Assembly (NCBI GenBank): GCA_000231825.2
Contig: JH720384.1
Span: forward strand, 124,001-188,000
From: Tetrahymena elliotti 4EA
Lineage: Eukaryota; Ciliophora; Oligohymenophorea; Hymenostomatida; Tetrahymenidae
Direction of reading: 5' to 3'
DNA: 64,000 nt
The notes under the pieces were generated by a model. That model searched no databases, was not told where the DNA came from, and worked only from the letters and a program-made list of their open reading frames with translations. This document shows, piece by piece, positions 1-12,636 of the stretch. Both the position numbers and the translations under genes were made by a program. How positions within the stretch are numbered: the stretch's first letter is position 1; each line of letters opens with the position of its first letter.

Positions 1-1
1 T

Positions 2-989
2 TCACATCACTATTAATGCTACAATCATTATCATTAGGAAGCCAAGTAAGAGTCTCTTGAAAAATTAGTAGAAGAGGCAAGTAAAACTTGGATAAAGAGA
101 GGTATACGCATGAAATGTCATGTATCAGAGTAAGGTGCAGGATAAGTAGGCCATCATTCAGATTACATTTCAGAGCTACCTTAGGAGTTTTTAAGTATTC
201 CTGAAAAGTTAGGAATAGATTTAGATATATTTATTGAAGCCAAAATGAAAGAATAAGCTATATTCTTTTTGTATGAGATTTATCCGTTTTTGGATTTAAG
301 AAGCAAAGAATCAAAGAAAAGTTGTGAATCCTTCAACTATAGACAAGTCACTTAGGATGAGCGAAAGAAAGAATTGAGCTCAAGTAAATTAATATTGATT
401 TAGATGATAAACTTATTTACGTCATCAATTAATTTATTAAAATCAACCATTAAGATTTATTTGGTTTTTTATATTTAAATACGAATTATTATAAAAAGGA
501 TGGAACAGCCAAGGAAACAAAAAGAAAGAAAAGACAAAATAAAAAAGTGATTGTTGTGATGATAATGATACTGAAGAAGAAGAAGAAAATGATGAAAAAG
601 AAGAAACTAATAAAAAGACAAAGAAATAGCCAGCCAAAAGTAATTATTTTTGAAATTTGAAACAAATTAATAAATCTATTTACAAATTAGGTTAAAAAAC
701 AGTAAATAAATCTAAAGAGGAGGTGAAAATTAACTAAAAGGAGAGTTAATCTGACAAAGTAGAAAAAAATAAAAAGAAATTGTCAGCTGATGAAGATATT
801 TTATAAAACTCTTAAAACGGCGGAACACTTAGAAGTGGCAACAAATATTCAAAACTTTCTGAAAAGGACAAAAATAAAAATGAAGATGAAACTGAGAACT
901 AAAACTAGGGTTAAAGAAGTAATGATGAACTTGAAATTTTCAACTTTGACAGGAAAAAAAATAAAAATCTCAAAAAGACAGCTTTCTGA
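2..989 (+). CDS. UV-damage endonuclease (UVDE/UvsE family), 3' part, three exons
   Basis: The reading frame enters from the left edge, so the N-terminus is missing. Exons are 2-383, 499-639 and 691-989 (273 residues plus TGA). The introns, 384-498 and 640-690, are GT...AG, AT-rich and keep the frame. Conserved core motifs of the UVDE TIM-barrel are present: an HH-containing stretch at the start, then KCHVSEQGAG, GHHSDYI and IEAKMKEQA, which carry the His, Asp and Glu metal ligands of the family. UVDE enzymes nick DNA 5' of UV photoproducts and abasic sites in the nucleus as an alternative to nucleotide excision repair. After the catalytic core the protein has a long Lys/Glu/Asn/Gln-rich tail (about 145 residues) typical of ciliate proteins. 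Without the 115-nt intron the frame would break twice, so that intron supports the model. The family call is firm; the exact tail splicing is inferred. Confidence 0.85.
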
Positions 990-1197
990 GTATGATGATG
1001 TATTATATTTAGGAGTAAAAGTACTATATATAGTTTTAATGTTTTAATTTTTGGTTTTATTAATTAAAAAAGAGATCTTGCCTTACTTAATATTTGTCAA
1101 GCTTATAAAAGTGTGGTTGTAAAAAAGGGGGGAGTTTATATATTTTATAATTATTAAATTAAATCTATTATTTTATCATACTTAAATTATAGTAAAA

Positions 1198-3840
1198 ATG
1201 TTTGAATGGCTAAGCAAGCTAAATGAATTTGAAAAACATAAAATTAAAAAATTGTCTTTATTATATGAATTTATCTTGATTAATCAAAAGTAGCTTTTAG
1301 ACAAGTTAATAAAAGAAATAATTGTAAAATGCAATTTGTATAGTGAAACTCTATTCATTTGGTCTTCATGTTTATTAATATAAATGAAAGAAAACAATTT
1401 TTATTAATCTGGATTTTGCTCATTATCTATTTGTTTAATTGTAAAGATTGAGAATTCAAAATTTTTATATAAATTAATAATTTTTTCATTTAGTTTGTAT
1501 GCAGAAAACAAACTCATCCATCAATCAACTCGATGCATTAAAAAAAATAAAGTAGGTGATTAGTAAAAACTTATAAAAAAATATTAAAAGAAACAATAAC
1601 GAAATAGAAAAAAAAAAATCAAAAAGTTTAAATCAAAACGAGAGAAAATCTTTCAATTAAATAAGATTTGGGAAGCAAAAAAAGCAATTTAGGAAATGTA
1701 TTAGCTTAACTGGACATAAAAGGAATTGTATTATAAGGACTTTATTAAGAAGCCTAAAAACAAATTTTCATCTTAATGGGTTTTGCAGAGAGCAATGGCT
1801 AAGGCAATTACAAACAGATAATCAAAATCATATCACGTAAATAAGAATGATATGTAATTCTGCACTTAAAAGCTCTAACTCAAAGATTGGTAGTAGAGTT
1901 TTATTATGTATAACTAATAGGCTGATATATTTAAGGGTAGAAAAAAAACAGATATTTAAATCTAAATTGAATTGCTGCGAGAATATTGTCTTTAACTTAG
2001 TGGAAAAGAGATTAAATATCCTGAAGACATTACTTAAGAAGATATTAGATGTTTGAATGCAGATATTGATTTGTTTTATTAACAAGCTGCATAATTTGAC
2101 AGCTCCAAAGAGCAGCCTTAGATAGCAAGCACTTTTAAGTCATCTTAAAATGCTAATAAGTCTATCTTAGGATCTAACTCTCATCCTCTTTATGGATAGA
2201 GTAAATTAGAACATAATAGCTCTACTAAAATTAATATTGATGATAAAATTGAGTTAGGTTTGAATACTTACCCATCCGCACAATCTATTCCTACATTAAC
2301 ACCTGAAGTTAGAATGAATTAGCTACATATGTTTGACTACACTGAAAGTAATCGTTTACAAAAGTAAAGTAAAGATTTTCCAAAAAATTCATACTACTTC
2401 AACGATGGATAGGAAATGTTCGAATAGTAAATTTAGGTGAAAAAAGAAAATACTACTTAAGAAGCTATTCACTACATTAACACTTAAAATAACTACAGCC
2501 TAAATTAACCTCCTTTATCTCAAACAAGAAGACCAAGTCCTGTAGAAGATTAGCAAAATTATTTAACTCATATTAGTGATTAGAGAAATAATAATATTTC
2601 AGCTAACAATTATCAATACAATTAGTTAAATCATCACCAATAAAAAGTATTTAATCAAACTATGCCAAATAACATCAATAATGGATTTAATCAATATTCT
2701 TAAATGGTAAATGGAAACTTTACTAATCTTAATCAGACTTAAGAACAGCTTATGAACTAATAATATCAGTAAAAGTAAAATGTATTGATAAATAATCAGA
2801 TCAATATTTTCAACTAAAGCTCTTCACAATTTCCAAGTAAAATTAAAAATAATTAAATTGCTGATTCAGAGGAATATATCAAAATAAAAGTCAATTAAGA
2901 GCAAAAACAATGTTAAATAGAATAAAATTAAGATTATTTATACTCAATTTATTAACATTATGACAATAAAGAAAGCTTAAAGAATAATTTTGATCAAACC
3001 ATAAGAGAATAAGAAGTAGATAAATAAATGTATGAAAGAGAGTTTTAAAATATGGCCTAAAATGGATTCACCAAAATAAATAAATCTAACTAATAAATTA
3101 TAAATAATAATTTCTAATAGGTAGATGATCCAGAATAATTATAGTATATGAATTAACATAATAACTAACCATATATTTAATAGAATGCAGAGAGCTGTAA
3201 ATTTTAACAATATATTTATGATGGCAAAAGCACTCAGCAATAATAGCAATAATAATTATGGCAGTAATAATAATAGTAAATATAATAAACTCAAAGATTT
3301 AATAACAATTAACAATTATAATAAATAAATAATTAACAATAATAGTAATCAATTCATAATTAGTAATAATTACAATAAATTAACAATTAATAATAATTTT
3401 AAATACTCAGTAATTAATAAATGTAAATAATACATAATCAATAATAGTAATTTAATATTTAACAAAATTTCAATCAATAATAAATTTCAGAATTGGATAA
3501 TAGTTGTGATATTATTGTTGAAGAAAAAATTAAGCATGAAGAAATAACTGAATCTTTAATGGAATAAACACATGCAAAATAGAATTAAGATGATTTTGGA
3601 GATTTAAATCCTTAAGATGGAGGCGAATAGTAGGCATTTGATTATTATTAATTTTACTAAAACTAAAATACTTAAAATAATCCTATTATCACAGAGGATG
3701 AAATGGAAGATAGGAGTTTTAATAACAACAATAATAATCTTTTACTTAATGGTAACAATAGCTTCATATATTAGTAATTTAACAATAGCTTTGGATACGA
3801 TCAAATACACTAGGTAGATTTTACTCATCAACTAATGTGA
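1198..3840 (+). CDS. Q/N-rich protein of unknown function, 880 aa, single exon
   Basis: An uninterrupted ciliate-code frame runs from ATG 1198 to TGA 3838-3840. An apparent intron at 1441-1493 is not needed, because the frame reads straight through. Residues 1-110 are Leu/Ile/Lys-rich and helical. Residues 110-160 are strongly basic with repeated Lys/Arg/Gln, a possible nuclear-localisation or nucleic-acid-binding patch. From about residue 300 the chain is low-complexity Asn/Gln/Ser/Tyr. Glutamine runs peak at 3235-3480, coded almost wholly by TAA and TAG. The C-terminal 120 residues are acidic and Asn-rich. I recognise no enzyme domain. Such chains are common in ciliate regulatory or RNP-forming proteins, but that is only analogy. 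An alternative start is a downstream in-frame Met. Existence of the gene is secure from its length alone; function is unknown. Confidence 0.8.
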
Positions 3841-4837
3841 TAAAATAAAAACAACCTTGCAGTTTTTTCTAAATTAATAATTTAACAAATCTGTATAAAT
3901 AAATCAAAATATTATTCTAAACCAAAAAACCATCTTCTGAAAACTAATTTAGCAGTCTATTTTCATCAAGAAATAAATAAATAAATATATCAATTAAAAA
4001 AAATCACTTACTTTTACACTTTTCAAAATAAATATCTTACTTAGTTAATTATAAAAAATTCCATCTTATATTAAACGTGGTCTTTGATTTAAACAACCTG
4101 AGATTAACTTATTTGTTCTTCACCTTAATTTAAATAAACTTTACTATTATATTAACAAAACCTATTCCATTTTATTTAGACTTTTAAAATACTAAATAGA
4201 TAGATATTTTTTCAAGAAAAATTATTTTGAAACAATATTTTTCCTAATTTATTTATTTATGTTGTATTCATTCAAGGTAAATTTTTTTTTATACACTTGA
4301 TTATTTCTAATTTCAAACACATGTTTTATTAGTACACCTAAATTTATTTTACATAAAACTTTTTAAAAATTTAAAAGATTTTAAATATTTTTGAGGCAAG
4401 TAATTATTTATTTGTGGTGATTGATATAAATTTATTTGTAATTAATTTATAAATGTTAAAATTAAAATAAGTGTTAAAAATAGTAGATCTTTCATTTATT
4501 GAATAGAGTATTTGTCTATTTCTTTTTGGCTGAAGAAAATAGACTGAAAATTTAAAATGAAGTTTATATGCTCGAGTTACTTGGTATTCAGGTTAATTAG
4601 AATTCATTGATTGATTCACTGATTGAATAACTCTATGAAATGAAATTTATATACAATTCAGCATGCATCAAAAATAAGAAATTAAAAAACTGCATGTTCG
4701 CTTGTTGTTAATTAACAAGAATTTAATTATTAGTTACCATTTTGAATAAATTATTTATAGTTTTATATCATAGCAATTAATTGTATATTGAAAAATAAAT
4801 AAATTAATTAAATACTAACGATTAAATTATAAGCGAT
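3841..4837. other. Intergenic spacer
   Basis: Very AT-rich spacer between two plus-strand genes. I see no frame with coding character on either strand, only A/T homopolymers and simple ATTGATT-type runs near 4600-4640. The last ~100 bases presumably hold the 5' UTR and promoter of the CDC50 gene; no discrete motif stands out. Confidence 0.6.
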
Positions 4838-6107
4838 ATGTCTGACAACTAGCAATAAAAGGATGATAAGCCAACATTTTTGCATGCTTTTAAGCAGCAA
4901 ATTATGAAAGCATGGTAGCCCGTCCCTACATTAAACTCTACCATCATAATTTTTGCAGTATTATGTAAACTAAATTTGCTTTTTGTTCATTTTTAAAAAG
5001 TTAATCAAGATGGATTGACTCCATTTAACTCCTAAAAAAATAAAATTAGGATTATTTTAGAGGGGAAAGTTTTTTAAAATATATTTCTATAATAAAAATA
5101 GCTACAATATTTTTGGTGTTTGGCATAGTTTTAGTTGTTTTCACAAATAAAATTATTGACTTTAAAGTAAGATATGATACAAAATGCTCTTAAGTAAACT
5201 TCCCATCTGAAAAAGGATTTACACCATTCATATGTAATGTTCAGATTAATGTCTCTGAAGATATGGAAGGTCCTGTTTTTTTGTATTATGAATTAACAAA
5301 TTTCTATTAAAATCACAGAAGGTATGTGAAATCAAAAAGTGTATAATAGCTTTAGGGAGATAGTATTTCATATTCTGATGTTTCTAATTGCGAACCAATC
5401 ATTTATTATTCTGATTTGAGAAAGTATAGATATGTTCCTAGTAATTTGAAAGATGAAGATTATGCTTGGCCTTGTGGCTTAATTGCAGCATCAGTTTTTA
5501 ATGGTAAAATATTATGCCGACATTTTAAAGATAAAATATTTGTTTTTATAAAAATTTATAGATACTTACGCTCTTTACGATCCTAATAATGCTTAAGTCA
5601 CCATATCAAGCAAAGATATAGCTTGGCCTAGTGATAGAAGCACCAAATATAAAAATAGAGACATGAATATACAATGGTAGAATATAGAAGATGGTAATAA
5701 AAGATTTTTTACAAGCTAATAATTAATGTTATATTTATTTATTAGAAAGGTTTATGGTCTGGATGAGAACTGCAGCATTACCCGATTTCCGTAAGCTATG
5801 GGGAAGAATAGATAAAGGTTTATCAGCAGGAACTTACACATTCTAGATACAAAATAGTAAAACAGTTTTTTTTTAATAAAAATATAATTCAAAAACTAAC
5901 AAAACTAATGTTAAAATAGATTATCCTGTAGACTCTTTTGATGGAACCAAGTCTATAGTTTTATCAACTGCAAATGCATTTGGTGGAAGAAATTCATTTT
6001 TAGGAATAAGTTACTTAGTTATGGGAATAATATGCTTTATTATCTTATTGGTTTTTATTTATAAAAAACTCAGATAGAATAAACCAAAATTATAAAAGGA
6101 AAACTGA
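4838..6107 (+). CDS. CDC50/LEM3 (TMEM30) family: P4-ATPase flippase beta subunit
   Basis: Five exons: 4838-4964, 5102-5503, 5562-5693, 5746-5856 and 5920-6107 (319 aa, TGA 6105-6107). All introns are GT...AG and every junction keeps phase. CDC50 proteins pair with P4-ATPases to let them leave the ER and flip phospholipids at Golgi and plasma membranes. The family layout is complete: a cytosolic N-terminus with FKQQ...AW.P.P.L, a first membrane helix at about 35-58, a luminal domain with four Cys (after RYDTKC, FICNV, SNCEP and WPCG), the WPCG-L motif and NYPV near residue 255, then a C-terminal membrane helix at about 280-300 and a Lys-rich tail. The length is close to the usual 320-400 residues. 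Introns fall within the helix-1 codons and beside WPCG, which supports the splice model. Nothing is missing, so it should be functional. Confidence 0.92.
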
Positions 6108-6319
6108 CAAATCGAAAGAATGATTTCTTATTTCTTTACAAAAATATCTATATAAAATATGTATTTTATTTTTGCATTTCTTCATTACACATTAAATTAT
6201 TGCATAATAAATGATTAAATTTCATTTTTTTAATTCTACTAAGATAGTAAGTAATAACATCCATCACAACCGTATGTATATATAAATAAATTACTTAAAT
6301 TTAGAATAATTATTTTAAC

Positions 6320-7945
6320 TCAGTTGTTAAAGATTTGAATAAGTTCATCTGAAACAGCTGAAGGAGTGAAAATACCAACATCAGTAAAGAGCAAAGTAAT
6401 CAAATTAGGAGGAGTATAATCACAAACAGGATTTAATATCTTATTTACAATAAAAAAAAATTTATTGAAGAAAATCATTTTTAAAAATCTTACATTTATG
6501 TTTTCCTTATTAAGACCGAAAGTGTCACCAACAACATCAAAATCTTGAGAATTTTTAACACTTTCAGGAAGGTCCTTTTGCGAAAGGGGGAACATTCTTG
6601 CAAATTTGAAACTTTCGGCTAACACATAAAACTATTTCTTTAAAGCTTTTGCACAAAGAGCAGCTGTGTATGTTCCAATCTATGCATTTCAATAAATTGT
6701 CTTAATATTTTTTTTAAAGTTTAAATTGTGCTTACTCTATTAATAATACCACCATTTTCAACAACAGCTTCAGCTCCAACAAGAACTAAATCGGCCTCTT
6801 CAACAGCTGTTCCCAAAGCAGAATCACATATAAACTTACAAGGAATATTGTGATTAGTCAATTTCTTGTACATCAAATAACTAATAGAATTAAAATATAA
6901 TTAAAAAAAACAAATTTATTTAAATAGCTAACCATACCCTTCACATTTTGGTCTTGTCTCACAAACAATGCAAGAAAATTTAATTCCTTTGCTAGCACCG
7001 AATATTAAGGAGTCAGCAACAACTGTGGAGTGGCCAAAAATAAGAATTATCTTTTATAAATAAAAAATGATTAAAATAATATTAATTAAGCAATTCTTCA
7101 TTCAAAATATAATAGATTTTATAAAAAATTAAGCATTATTTTCATTCAAAATATCTAAAATAATTTCTTTAATTATTTCTTGTTGTCTTGAAAGTTTGCT
7201 GAAGAATGGTATTTCTTTTGCAATATTTTATAAAGAATATCCTCTTTAATTTTATTTTGAGAGAGAATTGGGAAGTATAAAAGATAAATTAAAATGCTTA
7301 CTATTCCATTTTATAAAAATTCAAGAGCATTAATACGAATCTTGTCTTTTGATTAAGAAGCAATATCTAATAATTCTTTACCAACTTTTTTTAAATTCTA
7401 CTTTAACTCCTCCATGTTATCACCACCATAGTACTAAAGACCTTTGTTAATATAATGCTAGAAAATGCTGGCTGTACTCTATTTATATTTTTATAAGAAG
7501 TATTTAGTATTGCATTTAATAAATTGCTAAGTAGTAGAAAATGATTTTTTTTTCTTTTTTGAAGTTATTCATCATCTTTTTTACCTTCAAGAAAAAATTT
7601 GTGCGAGATCCTAAAAAGCCAGAAGATTAAGATTTTTCAACAATATATTCAGCTGACTATTTAATATTTCTAGTTAAACCTTGCATTGTTTATTCTATTA
7701 TAATTAACAATTTTAATTACTAACTTTGAAATTAACAAAATTGATACCTTTTGATTCAGATATAATATCTATTAATGCTTTAATAAGATTAGATGCATAA
7801 TCATTATCTTCTTCGTTAGAACAGTGATTCTTAAATATTTCAAAAGCTATTGATATAATTGAATACTTTAATGCTCCTATAATATTATTTTGCTTTAATG
7901 AAAAAAAATGTATGTTGTACCTCTTTCTTCAATTGTATTACTCAT
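6320..7945 (-). CDS. Translation initiation factor eIF2B subunit alpha
   Basis: Eight exons on the minus strand: 7921-7945, 7748-7876, 7585-7679, 7302-7478, 6938-7050, 6736-6880, 6494-6679 and 6320-6439 (329 aa, TGA 6320-6322). eIF2B-alpha is a regulatory subunit of the decameric cytosolic GDP/GTP exchange factor for eIF2 and senses eIF2 phosphorylation. The C-terminal Rossmann-like half matches the family closely: a VLVGAE(A)VVENGGIINRIGT block, FYVLAESFKFAR.FPL.Q.DLP, DYTPPNLITLLFTD and a terminal TPSAVSDELI. This pattern fits the alpha subunit better than beta, delta or methylthioribose-1-phosphate isomerase. The N-terminal helical half is diverged. The first coding exon is only 25 nt, and one intron (7051-7301) is 251 nt. 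Exon sums are divisible by three. It is convergent with the CDC50 gene, leaving 212 bp between their stops. Confidence 0.9.
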
Positions 7946-9143
7946 TTCTAAATATATCTTTTATGAATTTCTAATGTTTAAAAATTTTTTATTAACAAAT
8001 ACAAGTAATATCTGCTAAACTTTATATTTTTATATCTTTAATTAAAAAAGATTCGAAGTATCTAATAACAATAATAATAATAATATATTTCTCTAAAAGT
8101 ATGAGCTATCATTATCAAAACCTTTTAATCATAATAAATATTTCAGAAATAGAAAAATAAATATAAATTATACTAGCTCATATCTTTAAAATCATCAAAT
8201 ACAAATTTTTTTAATCATTTGTTTACTATTCATTCATTTGAAATAGAATTAAAAATAACTTTTTTTAATAAAATGGAATTAATTTTATATATTTTATGAT
8301 ACAACTAGCATAAAAAATTAAATTTTATATCTGATTTCAGTCAGAATTAAAAAATAAATATTTGTTCTTTTTTATAAGATAAAATATTAATTTATGTCTT
8401 TAGTAATGAAATAATTAATGCTAAATCATTAATTCATTAAATTAAACAATTAAATTTTTTAAAATAACTGCAAAACTTGTAAAAATATTCTAAAATATTT
8501 TATTTTATTAAAAAAATTAATGGTAAACTTCATTAAGAACAAACCAAAAGTAAAAAGTTTGAGGAGATGAAAAGTTTGTATTTTTAAATTCTAGAGAATC
8601 TAAATAATAAAGGCTACTTCATAACAAAAATAATATTATGAAATTATCAATAGTATGTTATGAATAAATAAATTGCTAATCTTTATACAGTCAATATGAA
8701 TTTTAAGTGAAAGCATCATATGGAAGGGGTTAAAGATTTCTTTTTTTTTTGGTTTATAATATTAAAAGTGTAAAAGGAAAAAGTAAGAATTAAACAATAA
8801 AAATATTAATTAAAAAAAAGGATCAAAAGTTTTATTATTAAAAAGATTAGGTTGTAATCAACAAACAAGCAAACATAAAATAAACAAAGATACTTAAATG
8901 GTATGCATGTAAGTATTTATAATAATATATGTAAATTGGTATTTTTGAACTAATTAATTTAAATAAATAATCAATTAAGAGTAAATAATAATTGATTGAT
9001 TGAATGAATGAAAGATTGCTTGGTTGATTTTCAATTTTAATTTGTTAAAATGGATATAATTATTTTGTGATTATTAAGCATTTTGTGTTGGTATTTTTTT
9101 ATAAAATGATTATTTGGTTAGTAAATTTTTCTTTTTTTAGAAT
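7946..9143. other. Intergenic spacer
   Basis: About 1.2 kb of A/T homopolymers and short GATT/AAATGAA repeats (near 8990-9030). I found no open frame with coding character on either strand and no RNA gene. It separates the start of the eIF2B-alpha gene from the stop of the next minus-strand gene. Confidence 0.55.
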
Positions 9144-10646
9144 TCAGTTTTCTTTTTTTTACTTTTTGGTGGGCAATTCGACAAAACCGCATCTTTTATA
9201 CCATTTATTACCTTTTTTAACTAAGTTTTAAATTTAATCTTAATAATATTTCTAAAAGAATTAAGTTTAGACGTAATCGAATTAATCCCAATCAACATCT
9301 TCTCCAAAAATCGTCTCTAATTTGTTTTAATTGCTCATACTACTTTTTCTAGCTTCTTACAAATTTATATAGGCTTGCTAATCTTTGAAATTAAATTCAT
9401 ATACTGCTAGCAAATCACAAAAATTCATTTAAAGATTATTTTATTTATCAAAGTCATGTTCCAAGTAAAAATGTTTCAGTTTCATTGTTACTGGAAATTT
9501 GAAGTTATCCACTGTTTATAATTCTAGATTTGCTAATTTATTAAGCTCATCATCAAATTCTTTAGGTAGATTACTAGCAAAATAGCATGTTCTGTAAAAG
9601 CAATCTCCTAGTCTAAATAATGATGACATAGGATCAAAGTAACCATATTTCGATAGATATTCTAAAAATGAATAGGATCCATTATCAATTACTTCATATA
9701 ATGCTGGAGAATAACCAGCTGTAGTAGACTCGTATTAGCAAGTCTCATAATTAACTGTATATCTTTGATAAAAATAAAGCTGTTATGGATCTAATTAAGA
9801 AGTAATTAATTTAAATTAATCCTCTGAGGCCTTTTGTCTTTCTAATCTGTATTAGAGAAAACTCATACTAAGAGCTTATTATTTGATAAGTTGTTAACAA
9901 ATGTCAATATTCCTTTATAATTCTTTCAGACAATTGATATATTTAATTAAATCTCTATTCCCAATAGACTCTAAAATTTTAATAATGTAATCTATACTTT
10001 GAGGCTATCTTGATAAATATTCCATATCTACTTCTATAAATTTACTATCTATACGATGAGTAATTTTATTAATAAATCTAAAACCTTTAGTGAGTTATAC
10101 ACATGAGCTGTTTTCTAGATAATTAACAGGATTTTTTAAGTTTTCAAAATATTCCAAATCAATCATTTAATCCAAAAACAAATAGAATTTTTTGTTTAAT
10201 CGCAAAAGTTTTTCTGGCATCTATCTTTGTTTTATCATAGTATTGTAATTTTTCTTAACCAGCAAATTACTCTCTTCAACTTGTTTAGAAGATTTTGATT
10301 CATTTTTGTTCTTTTCTCTGTCTTAATTCTCATTATTTTAAGCACCAATATTACTATTTTTAAAGCTATATATCAATTACTGATAATCTAAACCCTCAGG
10401 AAATGTGAATAAATTATTCTGATTATTTTCATAATAAGTGTTTGTTTCTGTAAATGGTTCGCTCAAGTTATTTTAGCTCAACTACTGTTATGAAGATTCC
10501 CTTTAATTGTATGGTATGCTTTCAATTTCACTTTAATATGTAGAATACTACTCAAAGCTTTCAGGATTTCCATAAATTTCTGGCTAAGATGATTGCTTAT
10601 ATGGAGTGAAATTATCCTCAATTTTTGTAATGCATTGTCTTTTCAT
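9144..10646 (-). CDS. Unknown ciliate family protein A1 (three paralogues in window), 500 aa
   Basis: A single exon from ATG 10644-10646 to TGA 9144-9146. It shares a layout with the minus-strand genes at 15815-17338 and 22338-23837. Residues 1-130 are a low-complexity Asn/Ser/Gln/Glu region. A conserved helical block with (F/L)RFINK..HR.D.KF.E follows. A compact region starts at N.Y-E and contains GYSPALYEV, reminiscent of a PAS-type fold (GFSPEL and GYSPSL in the paralogues). The C-terminus ends in G-N-K-W-(Y/L/F)-K-R-C-G-F-V, present in all three. I do not recognise a named family. The PAS likeness is an impression from the GYSP.LYE segment only, and a DNA-binding or signalling role would be speculation. 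No signal peptide or membrane helix is visible, so it is probably cytosolic or nuclear. Confidence 0.75.
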
Positions 10647-11216
10647 TTTCTATTTATATTAAATTTTGTTTTGTTTTTTAATTGTTATGAGTATTAAATA
10701 TGATTTTGTTTTTTATTTTTTTATCAATAACTAACTAGAGAGTTTCTATACCCTATTAAAAAATTGTTAATTTAAATTAATTCTTAACTTTTACTCGTCA
10801 TTAATTAATCAATAGACTTGATTGAATCGCCTTTTCTTACAATTTCAAGTGGTTTTTTAATATTTTTAAAGCAAGATTATCAATATTTTTTCTTCTATCA
10901 TCTCAGATTTATAATTAATTCATTTAATATGAATTTTTGCTTGGTTTTCTTTATTTCATGGTATTATTAACTTTTTTACTTATCAAATTACTGAAAGAGT
11001 TTAAATTTTCACTTTGTAAATTAGAAAAAAGTAGAGGTCAAGGACACATATATTGACGACTCTCTTTCTATCAAATACCAAGATAAGAAGTAAAGCTTTG
11101 TTTGCCTAATTTGATTGCTAAAGACAAAATAATTCAATTTTATTTCATTTTTAAAGAAATAATTTAATTTAGATTTATATATTCACTAAATATTAAAAAT
11201 GTCCTTTTATTTTTAG
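10647..11216. promoter_or_regulatory. Divergent intergenic region and 5' end of the TPR gene
   Basis: This region lies between the start of a minus-strand gene (10646) and the plus-strand TPR gene, so both promoters must be here. A likely upstream exon of the TPR gene ends at 11089 (the frame reading V-K-D-T-Y-I-D-D joins in phase to 11217 across intron 11090-11216). The true start codon is not resolved; one option is an ATG at 10929 followed by a 40-nt intron. No specific promoter motif is visible. Confidence 0.4.
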
Positions 11217-12636
11217 GTTTGGGTAAGAACGGGCTTAGTTTAGTAGAGGCACCAACAATTATGAGATTGATTATAGAGTAAAAAATGTTGAGTAGGATGC
11301 TGAAGAGTAGTATTATCAAAGATTTAACAAAGAAAGGATGATAGAAGAGTAAAAAAAGAGGGAATAGCAGCTTTAATAAGAATTACAGTATTCAGCTTAT
11401 AATTATCACATGATTTAAGAGTAATCGAAAAGGAATCCTCAATAAATGTACAGCATAAATCAATTTATGAACACTCCTTCACCTTATATTAAGAAGGAAT
11501 ATAGTTTTTAGGACCCAAATTAATATTCTGATAGACAAACACCAAATTTTAGGTCAAATAGTTCTTAAAGTAGTTAAATGAAATAAAGCTTTGCTAATTA
11601 AGATGAACTTGCGAACGATATTTTTGGATTAGAGCTTGACTAAAAAAATGTCTTTTAGAATACATAAGATGAGCAGTTAGTAAAAAATGTTAAATCGAAT
11701 GAATACATCTTGAATTATCTTAATAATGATGACTTTAACTTCAATGAAAGAAAACACAAAACATTTGTTGAAAGGAAATTGGAAGAATAAGAAATTCACA
11801 ATCATAGCAGTTATAATGGAAAATTGTCAAAGCATTGCAGTGCTTGCCAAAGAAAAAAATAATAAGAGGAAAATAAACAAAAAGAATTCATGTACAATGG
11901 TGTTAACTTGAATTAGCTTCTATTAGAGTGTAAAGAAGCCTTATAAAAAAGGTATTTTAAAAAAAGCGAAGCATTATTATTAGAAGTTATACAAAAAGGA
12001 GTAGAACATGCAGATGTATATTATTTAATAGGTGAAACTTATAGATTACAAAGTAACCAATTACTGACTAAATACTTTATTTATTTTATTACTAATTAAT
12101 TTATTTTAGATAATCTAGATGAAGCAGAACATTATTTGTTGCAGGCTTTGCTATTTTAATTTCATTCTCCTTACACATATAATTCTCTAGGTTAAGTATA
12201 TATGGCAAAAGCATAGTATGAAAGAGCAGTAAAACTTTTAAAAAAATTTGTTGAAACTAATGTAAAATTTCTTTTTAATCTTAAAAATCTATGTTAAAGC
12301 ATTGTTTTTTTATTGTTTTAATAGGAAGAACCAAAAGCATTTTTTAACATAGCTACATGTTTAGTAAAGTAAAAGGAATATTTAGATAGTATAGTATACT
12401 TTGGAAGAGCTATAGAATTGGATGAGACTGAACCAATTTTTTATTTGCACAGAGCAGATGCTAATGAAGCTCTGGGATTTGTTGATATGTCTCTTTAAGA
12501 TTACAGATTATATAAAAAATTCTCTCCTAATGGTCTTTAAAGTTTAGAATCTCAATATTAGCACTTGATGAAAAATGGAAAGATTATCGAAGCAAGAAAT
12601 TTAAAAAATTATATTAAAAAAATAGAGTCTGCTTGA
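11217..12636 (+). CDS. Tetratricopeptide (TPR) repeat protein, 5' exon unresolved
   Basis: Firm exons are 11217-12052, 12110-12261 and 12325-12636 (about 432 residues after the unresolved 5' exon; TGA 12634-12636). Introns 12053-12109 and 12262-12324 are GT...AG and in phase. The N-terminal half is charged, Gln-rich and low-complexity, with a lone HCSACQ cysteine pair near the middle. The C-terminal ~190 residues contain at least three TPR-like helix pairs: ADVYYLIGETY...LDEAEHYLLQAL, YNSLGQVYMAKAQYERAVKLL and FNIATCLVKQKEYLDSIVYFGRAIELD, followed by FYLHRADANEALGF. TPRs are protein-binding scaffolds, so it is likely an adaptor or a cilium or trafficking factor, but the partner cannot be inferred. 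A probable 5' exon ends at 11089. No signal peptide was seen in the confirmed part. Confidence 0.75.

Noticed and set aside
384..403. 20-nt intron in UVDE
   Set aside because: It joins two frames but leaves a later frame change unexplained; a single 115-nt intron (384-498) resolves both.
443..637. Ser/Phe-rich minus-strand frame under the standard code
   Set aside because: It is the antisense of the acidic Glu/Lys tail of the UVDE gene on the plus strand.
790..1047. Plus-strand 85-codon frame rich in Lys
   Set aside because: It is a shifted frame over the last UVDE exon; the ciliate-code frame ending at 989 joins the upstream exons in phase.
1441..1493. Apparent GT...AG intron in the Q/N-rich gene
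   Set aside because: The frame from ATG 1198 stays open straight through it, while removing it would break the frame.
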